NCBI RefSeq assembly: GCF_050433445.1
Contig: NZ_JBNPXF010000016.1
Location: 1 to 64,000 of the forward strand
Reading direction: 5' to 3'
DNA length: 64,000 bases
Source of the DNA: Kroppenstedtia sanguinis
Lineage (GTDB): Bacteria > Bacillota > Bacilli > Thermoactinomycetales > DSM-45169
A program made the position numbers and the translations under genes. The notes under the pieces were generated by a model, which saw nothing but the letters and a program-made list of their open reading frames with translations, searched no databases and was not told the DNA's origin. The number at the start of each line of letters is the position of its first letter. Positions within the stretch are counted from its first letter, which is position 1. Positions 17,026 through 25,507 of the stretch are shown one piece after another.

Positions 17026-17664
17026 TTAGAGCATTTGTATTATGCTTTCCACTGCCTTAAATCCGAAAAAGAATCCAAACCCAATGAGGATCATCCCAGC
17101 AGTTATCGAAATCCACTTCATATACTTTTGGTTGACAAATTTTCGACTATAGTGAATAGATACAGAAACAAACAAATCCCATAGAATGATCCCAATAAAA
17201 ATCGCACTGCTATATAACAAAGCACTTCCTTCCCCAACAGATTCTACAGTGGAAGCCAAAACAGAACCGTATATACCAATCCAAAATATAATATTTTGCG
17301 GATTGGAAACAGCGATGAGAAATCCTGAAAAAAATGATTTCGAGATTTTGGAACTGGAATTTTCCTGAAAAGAAACATTGATCTCCTTAAATGCTTCTTT
17401 AATGCTTTCGTAACCCAAATATAGGAGCACAAAAAAGCCAGCAGCCCATAAAACCAACTTAGCCACTGGAGAGGTTAAAATAGAAGCAACCCCAAAATAG
17501 ATTAAAAACATCAAAACAATATCAGCCGACATTCCTCCTACACCTACTAACCAAGAGTGAAGGAAACCATGTTTTATCCCTCTCTTAATCATTTCAACTG
17601 TAATTGCCCCTATAGGCACTGAGAGAGACAATCCCAATAAAACAAAACTCCAAAATGTACCCAT
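17026..17664 (-). CDS. LysE/RhtB-family exporter
   Basis: A 212-residue membrane protein with six hydrophobic segments and the family N-terminus GLSLSVPIGAITVEMIKRGI, plus SNPQNIIFWIGIYG in the middle. LysE-type proteins export amino acids or related small molecules. The ATG at 17664 has an AAGGGAG site; an upstream ATG-in-frame extension of ten residues lacks one. A fragment of a second lysE copy lies near 20.5 kb. The minus-strand stretch 17700-17860 upstream carries a codon-like string but no intact gene. Confidence 0.85.
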   Translation of the reverse strand: MGTFWSFVLLGLSLSVPIGAITVEMIKRGIKHGFLHSWLVGVGGMSADIVLMFLIYFGVASILTSPVAKLVLWAAGFFVLLYLGYESIKEAFKEINVSFQENSSSKISKSFFSGFLIAVSNPQNIIFWIGIYGSVLASTVESVGEGSALLYSSAIFIGIILWDLFVSVSIHYSRKFVNQKYMKWISITAGMILIGFGFFFGFKAVESIIQML

Positions 17665-17873
17665 TAATCTCCCTTCTTTCTGGTAAAAGGGCATCTAACA
17701 ACGCTTTCTTCGTTGCTGTCGGGAAGAATATATTGCTTCCATTCTCTTGTCTGTTCCGATCCATAATCGCCGATGTCTGGATGTGGAGGAATCAGATCAT
17801 ATGCTCTAATCGCTCACGAATGACCCTTCTTACCTGTTTACCTTTCATGGTATCCCCACTGTATATATTACAC

Positions 17874-18075
17874 TAGGCGTGTTAATTAGCCATATTTTAG
17901 GTAAGAAATAAGGTCGGAATGGCGGGACGGTGAAGAGCCTTTGCGCTCTTTGCAAAAGATCGTAGCCGTCCCACCATCCCTGTCCCCTCAAGCCATATTT
18001 TACGATGGGGGCAATGGCAAGAGGGAAAGAATCGTTTCGTTTCCATCATCCACTTTATGGTCCATCAACAGCCTG
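17874..18075 (+). repeat. MITE-B copy 3 with 9-bp target duplication
   Basis: A 202-bp element with the shared terminal repeats (TAGGCGTGTTAATTAGCC and the complementary right end). It is flanked by perfect copies of ATATTACAC (17865-17873 and 18076-18084). This is a reference full-length MITE-B. Confidence 0.92.
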
Positions 18076-18112
18076 ATATTACACGTATTTCGGATGATCT
18101 GCTAAAGGGGCA

Positions 18113-18940
18113 CTAGAACTCAAATTCAAACGTCTTGCGCTTGTAGGCAAACTCAAACCCAAGCTTCTCCGCTAAACGCAGAGACTCCTTATTCGTCTCA
18201 AGTGCCGACCAATGTGGGTTGATGTTATTGACCAGGCAATGTTCCAAATACGCGGCGCAGGCCAATGTGGCAAAACCTTTATTCATGTCCTCATCATGAT
18301 AGGTTTCTACACTGATCTCATGATCTCGACCGTTCACGCAACAGGAAAGGCAGGCGCTAATAACCCTGTTATCCTTCATCACACAGTATCCTAAACCCAT
18401 CTTAAGAAAATCGCCCGTCGTGTACCAAAATTCATTTAACACCTTGGAGAGAATTTCTTCTTCATCGTTCTCGATCGTCGCTTGGTCGATTCTCTGAATG
18501 GTATACCCGGCAGGCAATGGTTTAAAGCCGCTCTTGAGTGCATGGAAACGATCTGTATGGAATGTATGGTACCACTCAAAATCGGTCTCATAATCCCGAT
18601 GCGAAATAGCTTTCTCTATAGCTTGTTCCCAAGCTTCATCACTTACTACTGCTAGAAAATAAGTGCCGCCGCATGCTTCCAGTGTATCGATCTTTAATTG
18701 GTTGTCGATAAAGTCCGGCAGTGGGCGAAGAAAATCCTCGTTTGCATGATCTCCAATAAACATCGAGATTGTTCCGGTAACGTCGATCATAGCCGTGCGC
18801 GGATGTTCCAGGTGATCCACGTAAACGGTACCGCGATTGGTGCCGTTTATCATTGCATTTATTGTCAGGTCATTTTGCTGTTCGTATTTTAGCAATGGTT
18901 TTATTTTCTCGTGATCGTTTGTATCAAGTTTGTATATCAC
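18113..18940 (-). CDS. GNAT-family acetyltransferase (PF12746-like)
   Basis: A 275-residue protein. The C-terminal half carries a GNAT fold (CVMKDNRVISACLSCCVNG, then MNKGFATLACAAYLEHCL as the acetyl-CoA pyrophosphate loop, then NPHWSALETNKESLRLAEKLGF). The N-terminal half is the extra domain of the GNAT_acetyltran family seen in Bacillus. It starts with GTG behind GTGGAG and is followed closely in the same direction after the neighbouring acetyltransferase. The substrate is unknown. Confidence 0.8.
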   Translation of the reverse strand: MIYKLDTNDHEKIKPLLKYEQQNDLTINAMINGTNRGTVYVDHLEHPRTAMIDVTGTISMFIGDHANEDFLRPLPDFIDNQLKIDTLEACGGTYFLAVVSDEAWEQAIEKAISHRDYETDFEWYHTFHTDRFHALKSGFKPLPAGYTIQRIDQATIENDEEEILSKVLNEFWYTTGDFLKMGLGYCVMKDNRVISACLSCCVNGRDHEISVETYHDEDMNKGFATLACAAYLEHCLVNNINPHWSALETNKESLRLAEKLGFEFAYKRKTFEFEF

Positions 18941-18958
18941 GTCGGATCTCCACTCTTT

Positions 18959-19402
18959 CTATAGCTTTTTCTTGAGAAAAAATTGTTTGATTCCGTCTGG
19001 GTAGTCGTCCAGCATGCCAAAAATCTCGTAACCCATGCTTTTATAGAAATGCGGAGATTGATAACTGAAAGTAGAAGTATGCGCGAAGACGCAGCCCATT
19101 TCCTTGCCGGCTCTTTCCGCCTCCGTGATCATCGCCTTGCCAACACCTTTGCCACGGTAATCAGCCGCAATCCAGAACATATCGATATATAGGCAATGGT
19201 TGTACGTTTCGCAAAAGATGCCGCCAATCACGTGTTCGAACGTATCCTTCAAAAATAAAAAGACGTCATGCTCCGGTTTTTTGAGCAATCCTTTCGAAGC
19301 TTTCACATTATACTCGTATAGCTTGTCCGCGACAAAATCATAATCTTTTTCATTGTAGTCATCACTTATTTTGACCTTTCCGTCTAACAAGACCTCTTCC
19401 AT
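18959..19402 (-). CDS. GNAT-family N-acetyltransferase
   Basis: A 147-residue single-domain GNAT enzyme with the acetyl-CoA loop ADYRGKGVGKAMI (motif A, about residues 79-91) and the C-terminal YQSPHFYKSMGYEIFG block. The start has AAAGGAGA 7 bases upstream. It lies between a sigma-factor gene and a second acetyltransferase on the same strand. The substrate is unknown. Confidence 0.85.
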   Translation of the reverse strand: MEEVLLDGKVKISDDYNEKDYDFVADKLYEYNVKASKGLLKKPEHDVFLFLKDTFEHVIGGIFCETYNHCLYIDMFWIAADYRGKGVGKAMITEAERAGKEMGCVFAHTSTFSYQSPHFYKSMGYEIFGMLDDYPDGIKQFFLKKKL

Positions 19403-19443
19403 AAAAGCATCTCCTTTACCGGATGGACACCAATTTTAGATTT

Positions 19444-20118
19444 CTACCAATTAACCGCAAGACCTCGTCTGTGCTGTCTGTTTGGCAAGCAGGAAAGCGC
19501 CACATCGATTCGCTCCCACACAACGACGGGGGGCAGAGGAACCGATTTATTTCGGCGACGCTCCTGCATTACAGTCGGGTCATCAATCATTCTCCTTTCG
19601 TGTGGGGATTCAAGGACTTCCGCTAGCTTCTCGCGGGCCCGATGCAACCGGGATTTTACCGTGCCCTTCGGAACGCCGAGCAACTTGGCGATTCGCTTAA
19701 CCGGAACATCCTCATAATAATAAAGCTGGATGACGATTCGCAGGTCGTCCTCCAAATAAGCTACCGCTTCTTTCAACTCGATTGCCTCGTAAGGAACGTT
19801 CGCGGTTTTACAATCCCATTCAGATTGCTCGATGATGAGCGCCCGTTTTTGTGCCCGCAACAACTGGATGCATTCGTTAATTAGAATACGGGATAGCCAT
19901 GTTTTGAAAAATGTGGGCTCTCTCAAGGTGCTTATGGACCTGAACGACTTGAAAATTGTTTCCTGGATCGCATCAGCACAATCCTCGTCATGATTCAGGT
20001 ATCTACGTGCCAAGCTATACAGATAACTTTTATGAGTCAGAATCAGCCTAGTAAAGGCATCGGTGTCTCCACGAATAGCAAGCCCGACATCCTGTTGAAA
20101 ATTGTGTTTAACGTTCAC
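19444..20118 (-). CDS. ECF-type RNA polymerase sigma factor, with an extra C-terminal tail
   Basis: A 224-residue protein. Sigma region 2 (RRYLNHDEDCADAIQETIFKSF) is at about residues 38-60, and region 4 (YYEDVPVKRIAKLLGVPKGTVKSRLHRAREKL) at about 132-163. A normal ECF factor would end near residue 170. The last 50 residues (from MIDDPTVMQERRR) look like the N-terminus of a DUF4179-type anti-sigma factor read through in frame. The rest of such a gene is missing; an acetyltransferase follows at 19402. The GTG start has a GGAGG site. Confidence 0.78.
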   Translation of the reverse strand: MNVKHNFQQDVGLAIRGDTDAFTRLILTHKSYLYSLARRYLNHDEDCADAIQETIFKSFRSISTLREPTFFKTWLSRILINECIQLLRAQKRALIIEQSEWDCKTANVPYEAIELKEAVAYLEDDLRIVIQLYYYEDVPVKRIAKLLGVPKGTVKSRLHRAREKLAEVLESPHERRMIDDPTVMQERRRNKSVPLPPVVVWERIDVALSCLPNRQHRRGLAVNW

Positions 20119-20326
20119 ATTGCGAAACCTCCTATTCCCACGCTTGATTTTAGGTTATATATACTTAGATGTAGAAAGGAGCTCTTTAGTTCGTGAATAA
20201 CAAAATTAATTAGTTATTCCCATCCCTAGTCCCGATCCAACCGATTCAATGTATTTACTATACCAGGTCGCTTTTCCGGATTTCTCATTGCTGAGTTCAA
20301 TCCGCAAAATATTATATTTTGGATAG

Positions 20327-20444
20327 CAGGGCTGTTGATTAACTATAAAGTGGGTGGAGGAAACAAAATTGATCCTTTCGCTCTTCCTATTGCCCCTATC
20401 CCGACCTTATTTCCTTCCTAAAATATGGCTAATCAACACGCGTG
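20327..20444 (-). repeat. MITE-B copy 4 (internally deleted) with 11-bp target duplication
   Basis: A 118-bp derivative with both terminal repeats. It is flanked by perfect copies of ATTTTGGATAG (20316-20326 and 20445-20455). Confidence 0.88.
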
Positions 20445-20477
20445 ATTTTGGATAGGTATATACGGATCTGATCTTGG

Positions 20478-20870
20478 TTCTCTTTAATGCTCTCGTAACC
20501 CAAATATAGAAGCACACAGGGCTGTTGATTAACCAGAAAATGGGCAGCGGAAGGGAGTCGTGTGCTGCCAAAGCGACCTTTGTACCATGGGCACTACAAT
20601 CCAAAGGAGCTGAAGCTCTAGATGAAGGTAGCCATCCTACCCAGCGGAGAATCTGGAGGGAGGGCGTTTAGGGGCAACCTCTTCCCTGTGTTGCTTCCGT
20701 AAGGCTTTGCCCCTGCCCGATCGGAAGATTTGGAGCGGCCAGTTTTCACTTCTTTGCCGGATGGCAACGGTCGCGTGGGTGAACATGATCTCCCCACCCA
20801 AAATATGGCTAATCAACACGCCTGAGAAGCACAAAAAAGCCAGTAGCCAAGTTGATTTTATGGCTACTGG
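20478..20870 (-). pseudogene. Fragment of a second lysE copy, split by MITE-A
   Basis: About 60 bases on the two sides of the MITE (20478-20516 and 20825-20848) match the lysE gene at 17398-17440. Immediately right of this, 20849-20870 is an inverted copy of the adjoining lysE sequence, giving the hairpin CCAGTAGCC(A)...TGGCTACTGG. This suggests template switching or a fold-back deletion before or after the transposon insertion. Confidence 0.7.
20517..20824 (-). repeat. MITE-A copy 3 with 9-bp target duplication
   Basis: A 308-bp full-length element flanked by perfect copies of AGAAGCACA (20508-20516 and 20825-20833). It is inserted into the lysE fragment and therefore is younger than that duplication. 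Confidence 0.94.
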
Positions 20871-20901
20871 GGATCATGTGGATCATCCACACACTTGGAA
20901 T

Positions 20902-21360
20902 TTAATTTACGAAACTATCTAGAAACTTACTCGCCTCACTATTGAATTTCCATGTTACACCAAATTTATCGATTAACATTCCAAAACTTGCTGACCATGG
21001 CGTAGAAGATAAGGGCATGATCACAGTGCCGCCTTCCGAAAGTCTTTCAAAGCTTTGTTTATTCATTTCTGGATCCCCATCGATGATACTGATTAAGACA
21101 TGATTACCTTTAGTGACTTCACCTGTCACAGTTTGCATAGAAGGCAGTACATCAGAGATCATTAAAGTATTATCTGAAAACTCAATGCAAGATTCCATAA
21201 TCATGTTTTGTTCTTCTTCTGTTAATGGAGCGTTGGGATCTTGCCCGAAAGCACCAAACTTCACCTTTTTTACGGTTGTTGCTTGTAATGCTTGTCCATA
21301 AAAGGTTAATGCCTCTTCTGCTTCCCCGTTAAATTGTAGATAAACGATGGCTTTCATCAT
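20902..21360 (-). CDS. VOC-superfamily protein (PhnB/YjdN-like)
   Basis: A 152-residue glyoxalase-fold protein with paired beta-alpha-beta-beta-beta motifs (YLQFNGEAEEALTFYGQAL at the start; FERLSEGGTVIMPLSSTPWSASFGMLIDKFGVTW at the end), as in PhnB/3-demethylubiquinone-methyltransferase-like proteins. The catalytic role is not established for the family. It is transcribed divergently from a WYL-domain regulator, which is a common pairing and suggests regulation by it. Confidence 0.82.
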   Translation of the reverse strand: MMKAIVYLQFNGEAEEALTFYGQALQATTVKKVKFGAFGQDPNAPLTEEEQNMIMESCIEFSDNTLMISDVLPSMQTVTGEVTKGNHVLISIIDGDPEMNKQSFERLSEGGTVIMPLSSTPWSASFGMLIDKFGVTWKFNSEASKFLDSFVN

Positions 21361-21385
21361 TTATTTCCTCCTTTTCATATGGGAA

Positions 21386-21458
21386 CAGGGCTGTTGATTA
21401 AACAGGATATGTGATTGGCTAGATCTCGCTCACTGACATAAGGATCATCAACGCCCTG
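21386..21458. repeat. 73-bp mini-element with MITE terminal repeats
   Basis: Both ends carry the shared terminal repeat (CAGGGCTGTTGATTAAACAG and ATCATCAACGCCCTG), with only about 40 bases between them. The flanks ATATGGGAA and ATATTTGAA agree at 7 of 9 positions, consistent with an old 9-bp duplication. It lies in the promoter region between the VOC and WYL genes. Confidence 0.65.
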
Positions 21459-21516
21459 ATATTTGAAGTATAATAGAGCATATGCGACAAATGTATGTCG
21501 TATATGGGAGGGAAAC

Positions 21517-22425
21517 ATGAAAAAAATTGAGAGACTGATTTCGATCGTGATGATCTTATTGCAAAAAGAAGTTGTTTCTGCATCAGAATTTAGTCGACTT
21601 TTTAATGTAACGAGACGAACGATTCAGCGTGATATGGAAGCATTAAATAATGCAAATATCCCTATTTATGCGGAATATGGTGCTGAAGGGGGATATGCGC
21701 TAATGGAAGAGTATAAATTCGATAAACGACTATTAAATCAAAAGGATATTGAAAATATACTCGTAGCTTTAGGTGGATTTGAGCAACTGATAACTAATCA
21801 TGAGATTCAAACGACTATGCAAAAAATCAACGGAATGACCAACACTGATATTTCTCCAAAACTTGATTTATCTTTTTATGATTGGCCAGGAAGAAGTCAA
21901 ATCAAAGAAGATATATCGTTTATCAAGCAGGCAATTGAAAATCATTGGTTATTGAAGTTTGAGTATGTGGACCAAAAAGGAAATAAAACGTCTAGAGTCG
22001 TAGAACCCTATAAGATACATTTAAGTGAGATGCATTGGTATCTTTTTGGGTATAGTTTAGAACGGGAAGACTATCGAACATTTAAATTGACGAGGATATT
22101 AAAAATCCAAAAAAACGGTTCTTTTATCCCTAGGTCTGATAAGGAGATTAAGGGAGAAAAACAACGCACCGAACAACAAAATTGGGTTAGTGTACAACTA
22201 TGGATCGATGTTGCTGTGAGAGATCAATTTATTGAGAGATATGGGAAAAATGCTGTTACAAAAGTAAATGCAAGAAGTTATCTTGCAACCATTCGATTGC
22301 CTGATAGTCAATTCGCATTCCAATTTTTAGCGGGATTCGGTAATCAAGTTAAAATTATTGATCCAAAAGATTTCATCGCTAACTATTTGGCTTTTTTGAA
22401 CGAAACTGTGAATCTTTATAATTGA
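21517..22425 (+). CDS. YafY-type transcriptional regulator (HTH_11 and WYL domains)
   Basis: A 302-residue regulator. It has an N-terminal winged helix-turn-helix (VVSASEFSRLFNVTRRTIQRDMEAL, about residues 19-43), then a WYL domain (LKFEYVDQKGNKTSRVVEPYKI...WYLFGYSLEREDYRTFKLTRI) and a C-terminal WCX extension. The ATG at 21517 has GGGAGGG; the longer frame adds 18 non-conserved residues. The gene is visibly richer in A+T than its neighbours, which suggests lateral acquisition together with the VOC gene. Confidence 0.88.
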   Translation: MKKIERLISIVMILLQKEVVSASEFSRLFNVTRRTIQRDMEALNNANIPIYAEYGAEGGYALMEEYKFDKRLLNQKDIENILVALGGFEQLITNHEIQTTMQKINGMTNTDISPKLDLSFYDWPGRSQIKEDISFIKQAIENHWLLKFEYVDQKGNKTSRVVEPYKIHLSEMHWYLFGYSLEREDYRTFKLTRILKIQKNGSFIPRSDKEIKGEKQRTEQQNWVSVQLWIDVAVRDQFIERYGKNAVTKVNARSYLATIRLPDSQFAFQFLAGFGNQVKIIDPKDFIANYLAFLNETVNLYN

Positions 22426-22556
22426 AATATCCATAGGACGGCTTCCAGGAGTATATGATAGGGATCAATCAGTTGATCCCATGTCATGTTGGATAACTTT
22501 ATTGAATTATCAGATTCCGGTTATAATACAGACTTGGGACCCGTGGGAGAGGAGAT

Positions 22557-22652
22557 ATGAAAATGAACGCGGCTGGAAATAATTTTCGGGTGTTCATCGA
22601 TACCAACATCTTGATTTCTGCTGTTCTCTCCCGAAAATCCGTCACCGGATGA
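22557..22652 (+). pseudogene. N-terminal fragment of a PIN-domain toxin gene
   Basis: A 31-codon frame with a good GGGAGAGGAG site. It encodes RVFIDTNILISAVLSRKS, the first strand and helix of COG1569-type PIN ribonucleases with the first catalytic Asp, and then stops at TGA. The C-terminal half of such a gene occurs separately near 16.7 kb. Without the remaining acidic residues no nuclease can be made. Confidence 0.7.
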
Positions 22653-22765
22653 TTTGCAGTCCACCATTTCGCAAGCCTCTTAAGTGATTGGCCGCCGGTT
22701 CCCGAATAAAATTCCCCTGTGGGATCAGTATCTATCTGTGGGCTTTGATTCGCCTTTTTGTAAGA

Positions 22766-22875
22766 GATCGTAGCCGTCCCACTATCCCATCCCCTCAAGC
22801 AATATTTTACGATGGGGGCAAGGGAAAGAGCGAAAGGTCAATTTTGTTTCCTCCACCCATCAGCCCCATGCTATC
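22766..22875 (+). repeat. MITE-B copy 5 (core only)
   Basis: The core of MITE-B (TCGTAGCCGTCCCAC to the CCTCCACCCAT end) is present without clear terminal repeats. It lies between the PIN fragment and the protease gene; the stretch 22653-22765 is unassigned. Confidence 0.6.
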
Positions 22876-22992
22876 CTGCCAGGAAATGAAGATGGCGGGT
22901 GGTGGTTCTTGGTGGTGGTGAAGTGTATGTAGGCACAAAAGTCACTTGTGCAGTACAGGATCCCTTCCCTAGAGGGCAAGCATGAAAACGAA

Positions 22993-23019
22993 CCGGCTCC
23001 CTGATGTACAGGGAGCCGG
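22993..23019 (-). terminator. Terminator of the protease gene
   Basis: The stem CCGGCTCCCTG/AGGGAGCCGG, with a short loop, lies 9 bases beyond the protease stop and is followed by TTCGTTTTC on the minus strand. A diverged copy accompanies the pseudogene at 11.5 kb. Confidence 0.75.
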
Positions 23020-23027
23020 TGTTTGGA

Positions 23028-23744
23028 TTACATAAAATCATGGATCAATGGTTTCACCACGTCGATGGGGATAGCGAAGCTGATGGCTTGGGAGGGATAG
23101 ACGACGAGGGTGTTGACCCCGATGGCCTGACCGAGGATGTTGATCAGGGGGCCGCCGCTGTTTCCCGGATTGATGGCTGCATCGGTCTGGATCACATGGC
23201 CAAACCGCCGCTCCCGCAAGTTGAGTGGACGATCTTTCCCGCTAACCACCCCCAACGTGACGGAATGGTGGAGACCGAGGGGGTTACCGATGGCGATTGC
23301 CCATTCTCCTACTTCGGTATGGCGGGAGGAGCCCATGGTCAGGGGTTGAAGCGGAGTGGAGGAACGGACCTGGATCACCGCGAGGTCGTGGTGGGTGTCC
23401 CTCCAGACTACTCGAGCGGGCAGGGGCTTCTTTCTGCCGAAGAAATGGACCAGTAGCCGGTGGGCGTTTTTAACGACATGTTCGTTGGTCAAAATGTATC
23501 CTCTAGGGGAAATCACAAATCCGGAACCATACTGTCGTCGGGTTTCCTGTCCTTCCTGGTCAGAGGGGATGATCTCGTTGAATAAACGATTGAATAAAGA
23601 TGGGGAGGCAGGTCGACTGTCTTCTTCAGCAGAGATGGAAATCACGCTGTTCCGGACCCTTCGGATCACAGGGACAAATGAATTGGCGGGATGATTGGCG
23701 GAGAGGGAATAAAGTTCACCCTTCCGCCGATGGGAGGCCTTCAT
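23028..23744 (-). CDS. Trypsin-like serine protease (HtrA/DegP-type core without PDZ domain)
   Basis: A 238-residue S1C-type protease. The catalytic triad is visible: His in ILTNEHVVKNA, Asp in HHDLAVIQV and Ser in AINPGNSGGPLIN. The usual N-terminal membrane anchor and the C-terminal PDZ domain of HtrA are both absent; the protein ends just after the protease fold (IPIDVVKPLIHDFM). No signal peptide is obvious, so it may act in the cytoplasm or be tethered otherwise. A 3' fragment of a paralogous copy lies at 11.5-11.8 kb. Confidence 0.85.
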   Translation of the reverse strand: MKASHRRKGELYSLSANHPANSFVPVIRRVRNSVISISAEEDSRPASPSLFNRLFNEIIPSDQEGQETRRQYGSGFVISPRGYILTNEHVVKNAHRLLVHFFGRKKPLPARVVWRDTHHDLAVIQVRSSTPLQPLTMGSSRHTEVGEWAIAIGNPLGLHHSVTLGVVSGKDRPLNLRERRFGHVIQTDAAINPGNSGGPLINILGQAIGVNTLVVYPSQAISFAIPIDVVKPLIHDFM

Positions 23745-23950
23745 ATCAGCCGGTGATGGTGGAAGGTCCCGAGTATTTTACAATCCATGCACCTCTTACC
23801 TCCTCTCGCAGCCCCGGGGGGCAGTTGGATGGGTGAGCAGTCATTCCTTTCCATCATCTTATTGGGAAAAACGTCCCGGAGTTCGGGCGGGGATTTCTTT
23901 TCCTTCACAATAGACGTCTGATACAATAGGGGAAAAAACAGGGGGACACG

Positions 23951-24832
23951 ATGGACAATAAAAAAATGACTGGATCAGGCTTTTTCGTGGCAGAAGATGG
24001 TACGCAGTGGTTGTCCGACCCTGAAGAACGCTTCGGATTCCGGGCCAGCTGGAAGGTCAACCGATTTCTCCACCGGGAGCGGTCAGATTTTCAGGATGTA
24101 GCAGTGGTGGAGACCGAAGGGTTTGGAAAAACACTGGTCTTGGATGAAATTGTACAAACGACGGAAGCAGATGGTTTTATATACAACGAGATGATCACTC
24201 ACATTCCCCTGGCAACGCATCCCTCTCCCCAGGATGTCTGTATCATCGGAGGGGGCGATTGTGGAGCCGCCAGGGAAGCAGTCAAATACCCGGCGGTGAA
24301 ACGGGTGGATCTGGTGGAGATCGATCCAAAAGTGGTGGAAGTGAGTCGGAAATACCTGCCGGAAGTAGCGGGGGCCGGGGAGCTGGATCCGCGTATTCAA
24401 CTCCATTATGAGGATGGGACCTCCTTCATCAGGGAGCGGGAATCTCTGTATGATGTCGTGGTGGTAGATTCTTCGGATCCGGTGGGGCCGGCGAAGGTTC
24501 TGTTTGAACTCCCTTTTTACCAGGATGTTCATCGGGCTCTGAAGAACGACGGTCTCATGGTTTGCCAGAGCGAATCGCCGATCTTTCATCCCGAGGTTTT
24601 ATCCCGAGTCCATCAGACTCTCCGGCAACTGTTTCCGGTGGTTCGCACCTACTTGGCGACCGTACCCACCTATCCGGGAGGAGTGTGGAGTTTCACCTTG
24701 GCATCCAAGTCATACGATCCCCTTTGCGAAGGAAGCGGCCGTTTGCAAACAAAAGGGAATCGCTATGTCGACGGAGAGATCCTGGAGGGTAGCTTCCGGC
24801 TTCCGGTCTATGTAAAAAAGCTTCTTGGTTGA
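23951..24832 (+). CDS. speE: Spermidine synthase (polyamine aminopropyltransferase)
   Basis: A 293-residue enzyme transferring the aminopropyl group of decarboxylated S-adenosylmethionine to putrescine. It has the N-terminal beta-domain, the nucleotide-binding CIIGGGDCGAAREAVKYP motif, VDLVEIDPKVVEVSRKYLP and the active-site VVVDSSDPVGPA. A GGGGGA site precedes the ATG. Its stop codon abuts the BirA operator of bioY. No speD or speA gene is next to it. Confidence 0.93.
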   Translation: MDNKKMTGSGFFVAEDGTQWLSDPEERFGFRASWKVNRFLHRERSDFQDVAVVETEGFGKTLVLDEIVQTTEADGFIYNEMITHIPLATHPSPQDVCIIGGGDCGAAREAVKYPAVKRVDLVEIDPKVVEVSRKYLPEVAGAGELDPRIQLHYEDGTSFIRERESLYDVVVVDSSDPVGPAKVLFELPFYQDVHRALKNDGLMVCQSESPIFHPEVLSRVHQTLRQLFPVVRTYLATVPTYPGGVWSFTLASKSYDPLCEGSGRLQTKGNRYVDGEILEGSFRLPVYVKKLLG

Positions 24833-24863
24833 TTGTCAACTATAATTATATTGAGGTTGACAA
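24833..24863. promoter_or_regulatory. BirA operator (biotin-responsive) upstream of bioY
   Basis: An inverted repeat TTGTCAAC - 15 bases - GTTGACAA, matching the spaced dyad bound by the BirA biotin repressor. TATAAT lies inside the spacer. It begins at the base after the speE stop codon, so biotin control is placed between the two genes. Confidence 0.85.
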
Positions 24864-24915
24864 TGGTCAACCTCTTTTTTATGCTTGGAGAGGAGAAGAT
24901 AGGGAGGGATCATGG

Positions 24916-25497
24916 ATGACAAAGCGTACCGCCCGGATTCGCAATATGGTCTTGGCTGCCATGTTTGCGGCATTGCTGGCTGTATCGGGACAGATCGCCA
25001 TCCCGGTGCCGCCGGTTCCGGTGACGTTGCAAACCCTGGTCGTCATGTTGGCAGGCTCGGTTTTGGGAGCACGATGGGGGGCTACCAGTGTCGCAATTTT
25101 CATTCTACTAGGGGCTTTTGGAGTCCCGGTATTATCCGGGGGGCAGGGAGGGTTGGCGGTTTTGGTCGGACCCACTGGTGGTTACATCTGGAGTTGGCCT
25201 CTGGCAGCTTTCCTGATCGGCTGGATGACGGAAAGGTCAGCCCCTCGGCTTCGTTTTTGGAAACTGTTAGTCTACCATGTGGTTTGGGGAATGGCCTTAA
25301 TCTATCTCTGCGGTACCTTGTGGATGATGTTCAGCCTGGAGTTGGATGTGAGAGCTGCGCTGGCAGGGGGCGTGCTTCCCTTTATTCCGGGGGATGCGGT
25401 TAAAGCGGTCGTCGCTTCCACTGCAGCCCTCAGTTTGAACCGGGCTTGGCCGATCCTCCGACCCCGTCGGGAGCCAGTCGATGAAAAAACCGCCTGA
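24916..25497 (+). CDS. bioY: Biotin transporter substrate-binding component BioY
   Basis: A 193-residue S component of an ECF biotin transporter with six hydrophobic segments and the family motifs IPVPPVPVTLQTLVVMLAG and GPTGGYIWSWPLAAFLIG. The ATG at 24916 has GGGAGG at an 8-base spacing; the upstream frame extension would run through the BirA site. Regulation by biotin through that site is expected. The energising EcfAAT genes are not nearby. Confidence 0.92.
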   Translation: MTKRTARIRNMVLAAMFAALLAVSGQIAIPVPPVPVTLQTLVVMLAGSVLGARWGATSVAIFILLGAFGVPVLSGGQGGLAVLVGPTGGYIWSWPLAAFLIGWMTERSAPRLRFWKLLVYHVVWGMALIYLCGTLWMMFSLELDVRAALAGGVLPFIPGDAVKAVVASTAALSLNRAWPILRPRREPVDEKTA

Positions 25498-25507
25498 TGG
25501 CGGGTGA

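Noticed and set aside
20637..20834. 65-codon frame in MITE-A
   Set aside because: The same peptide appears in other MITE-A copies (for example 61816-61998); it has no start signal, and no homology to transposases.
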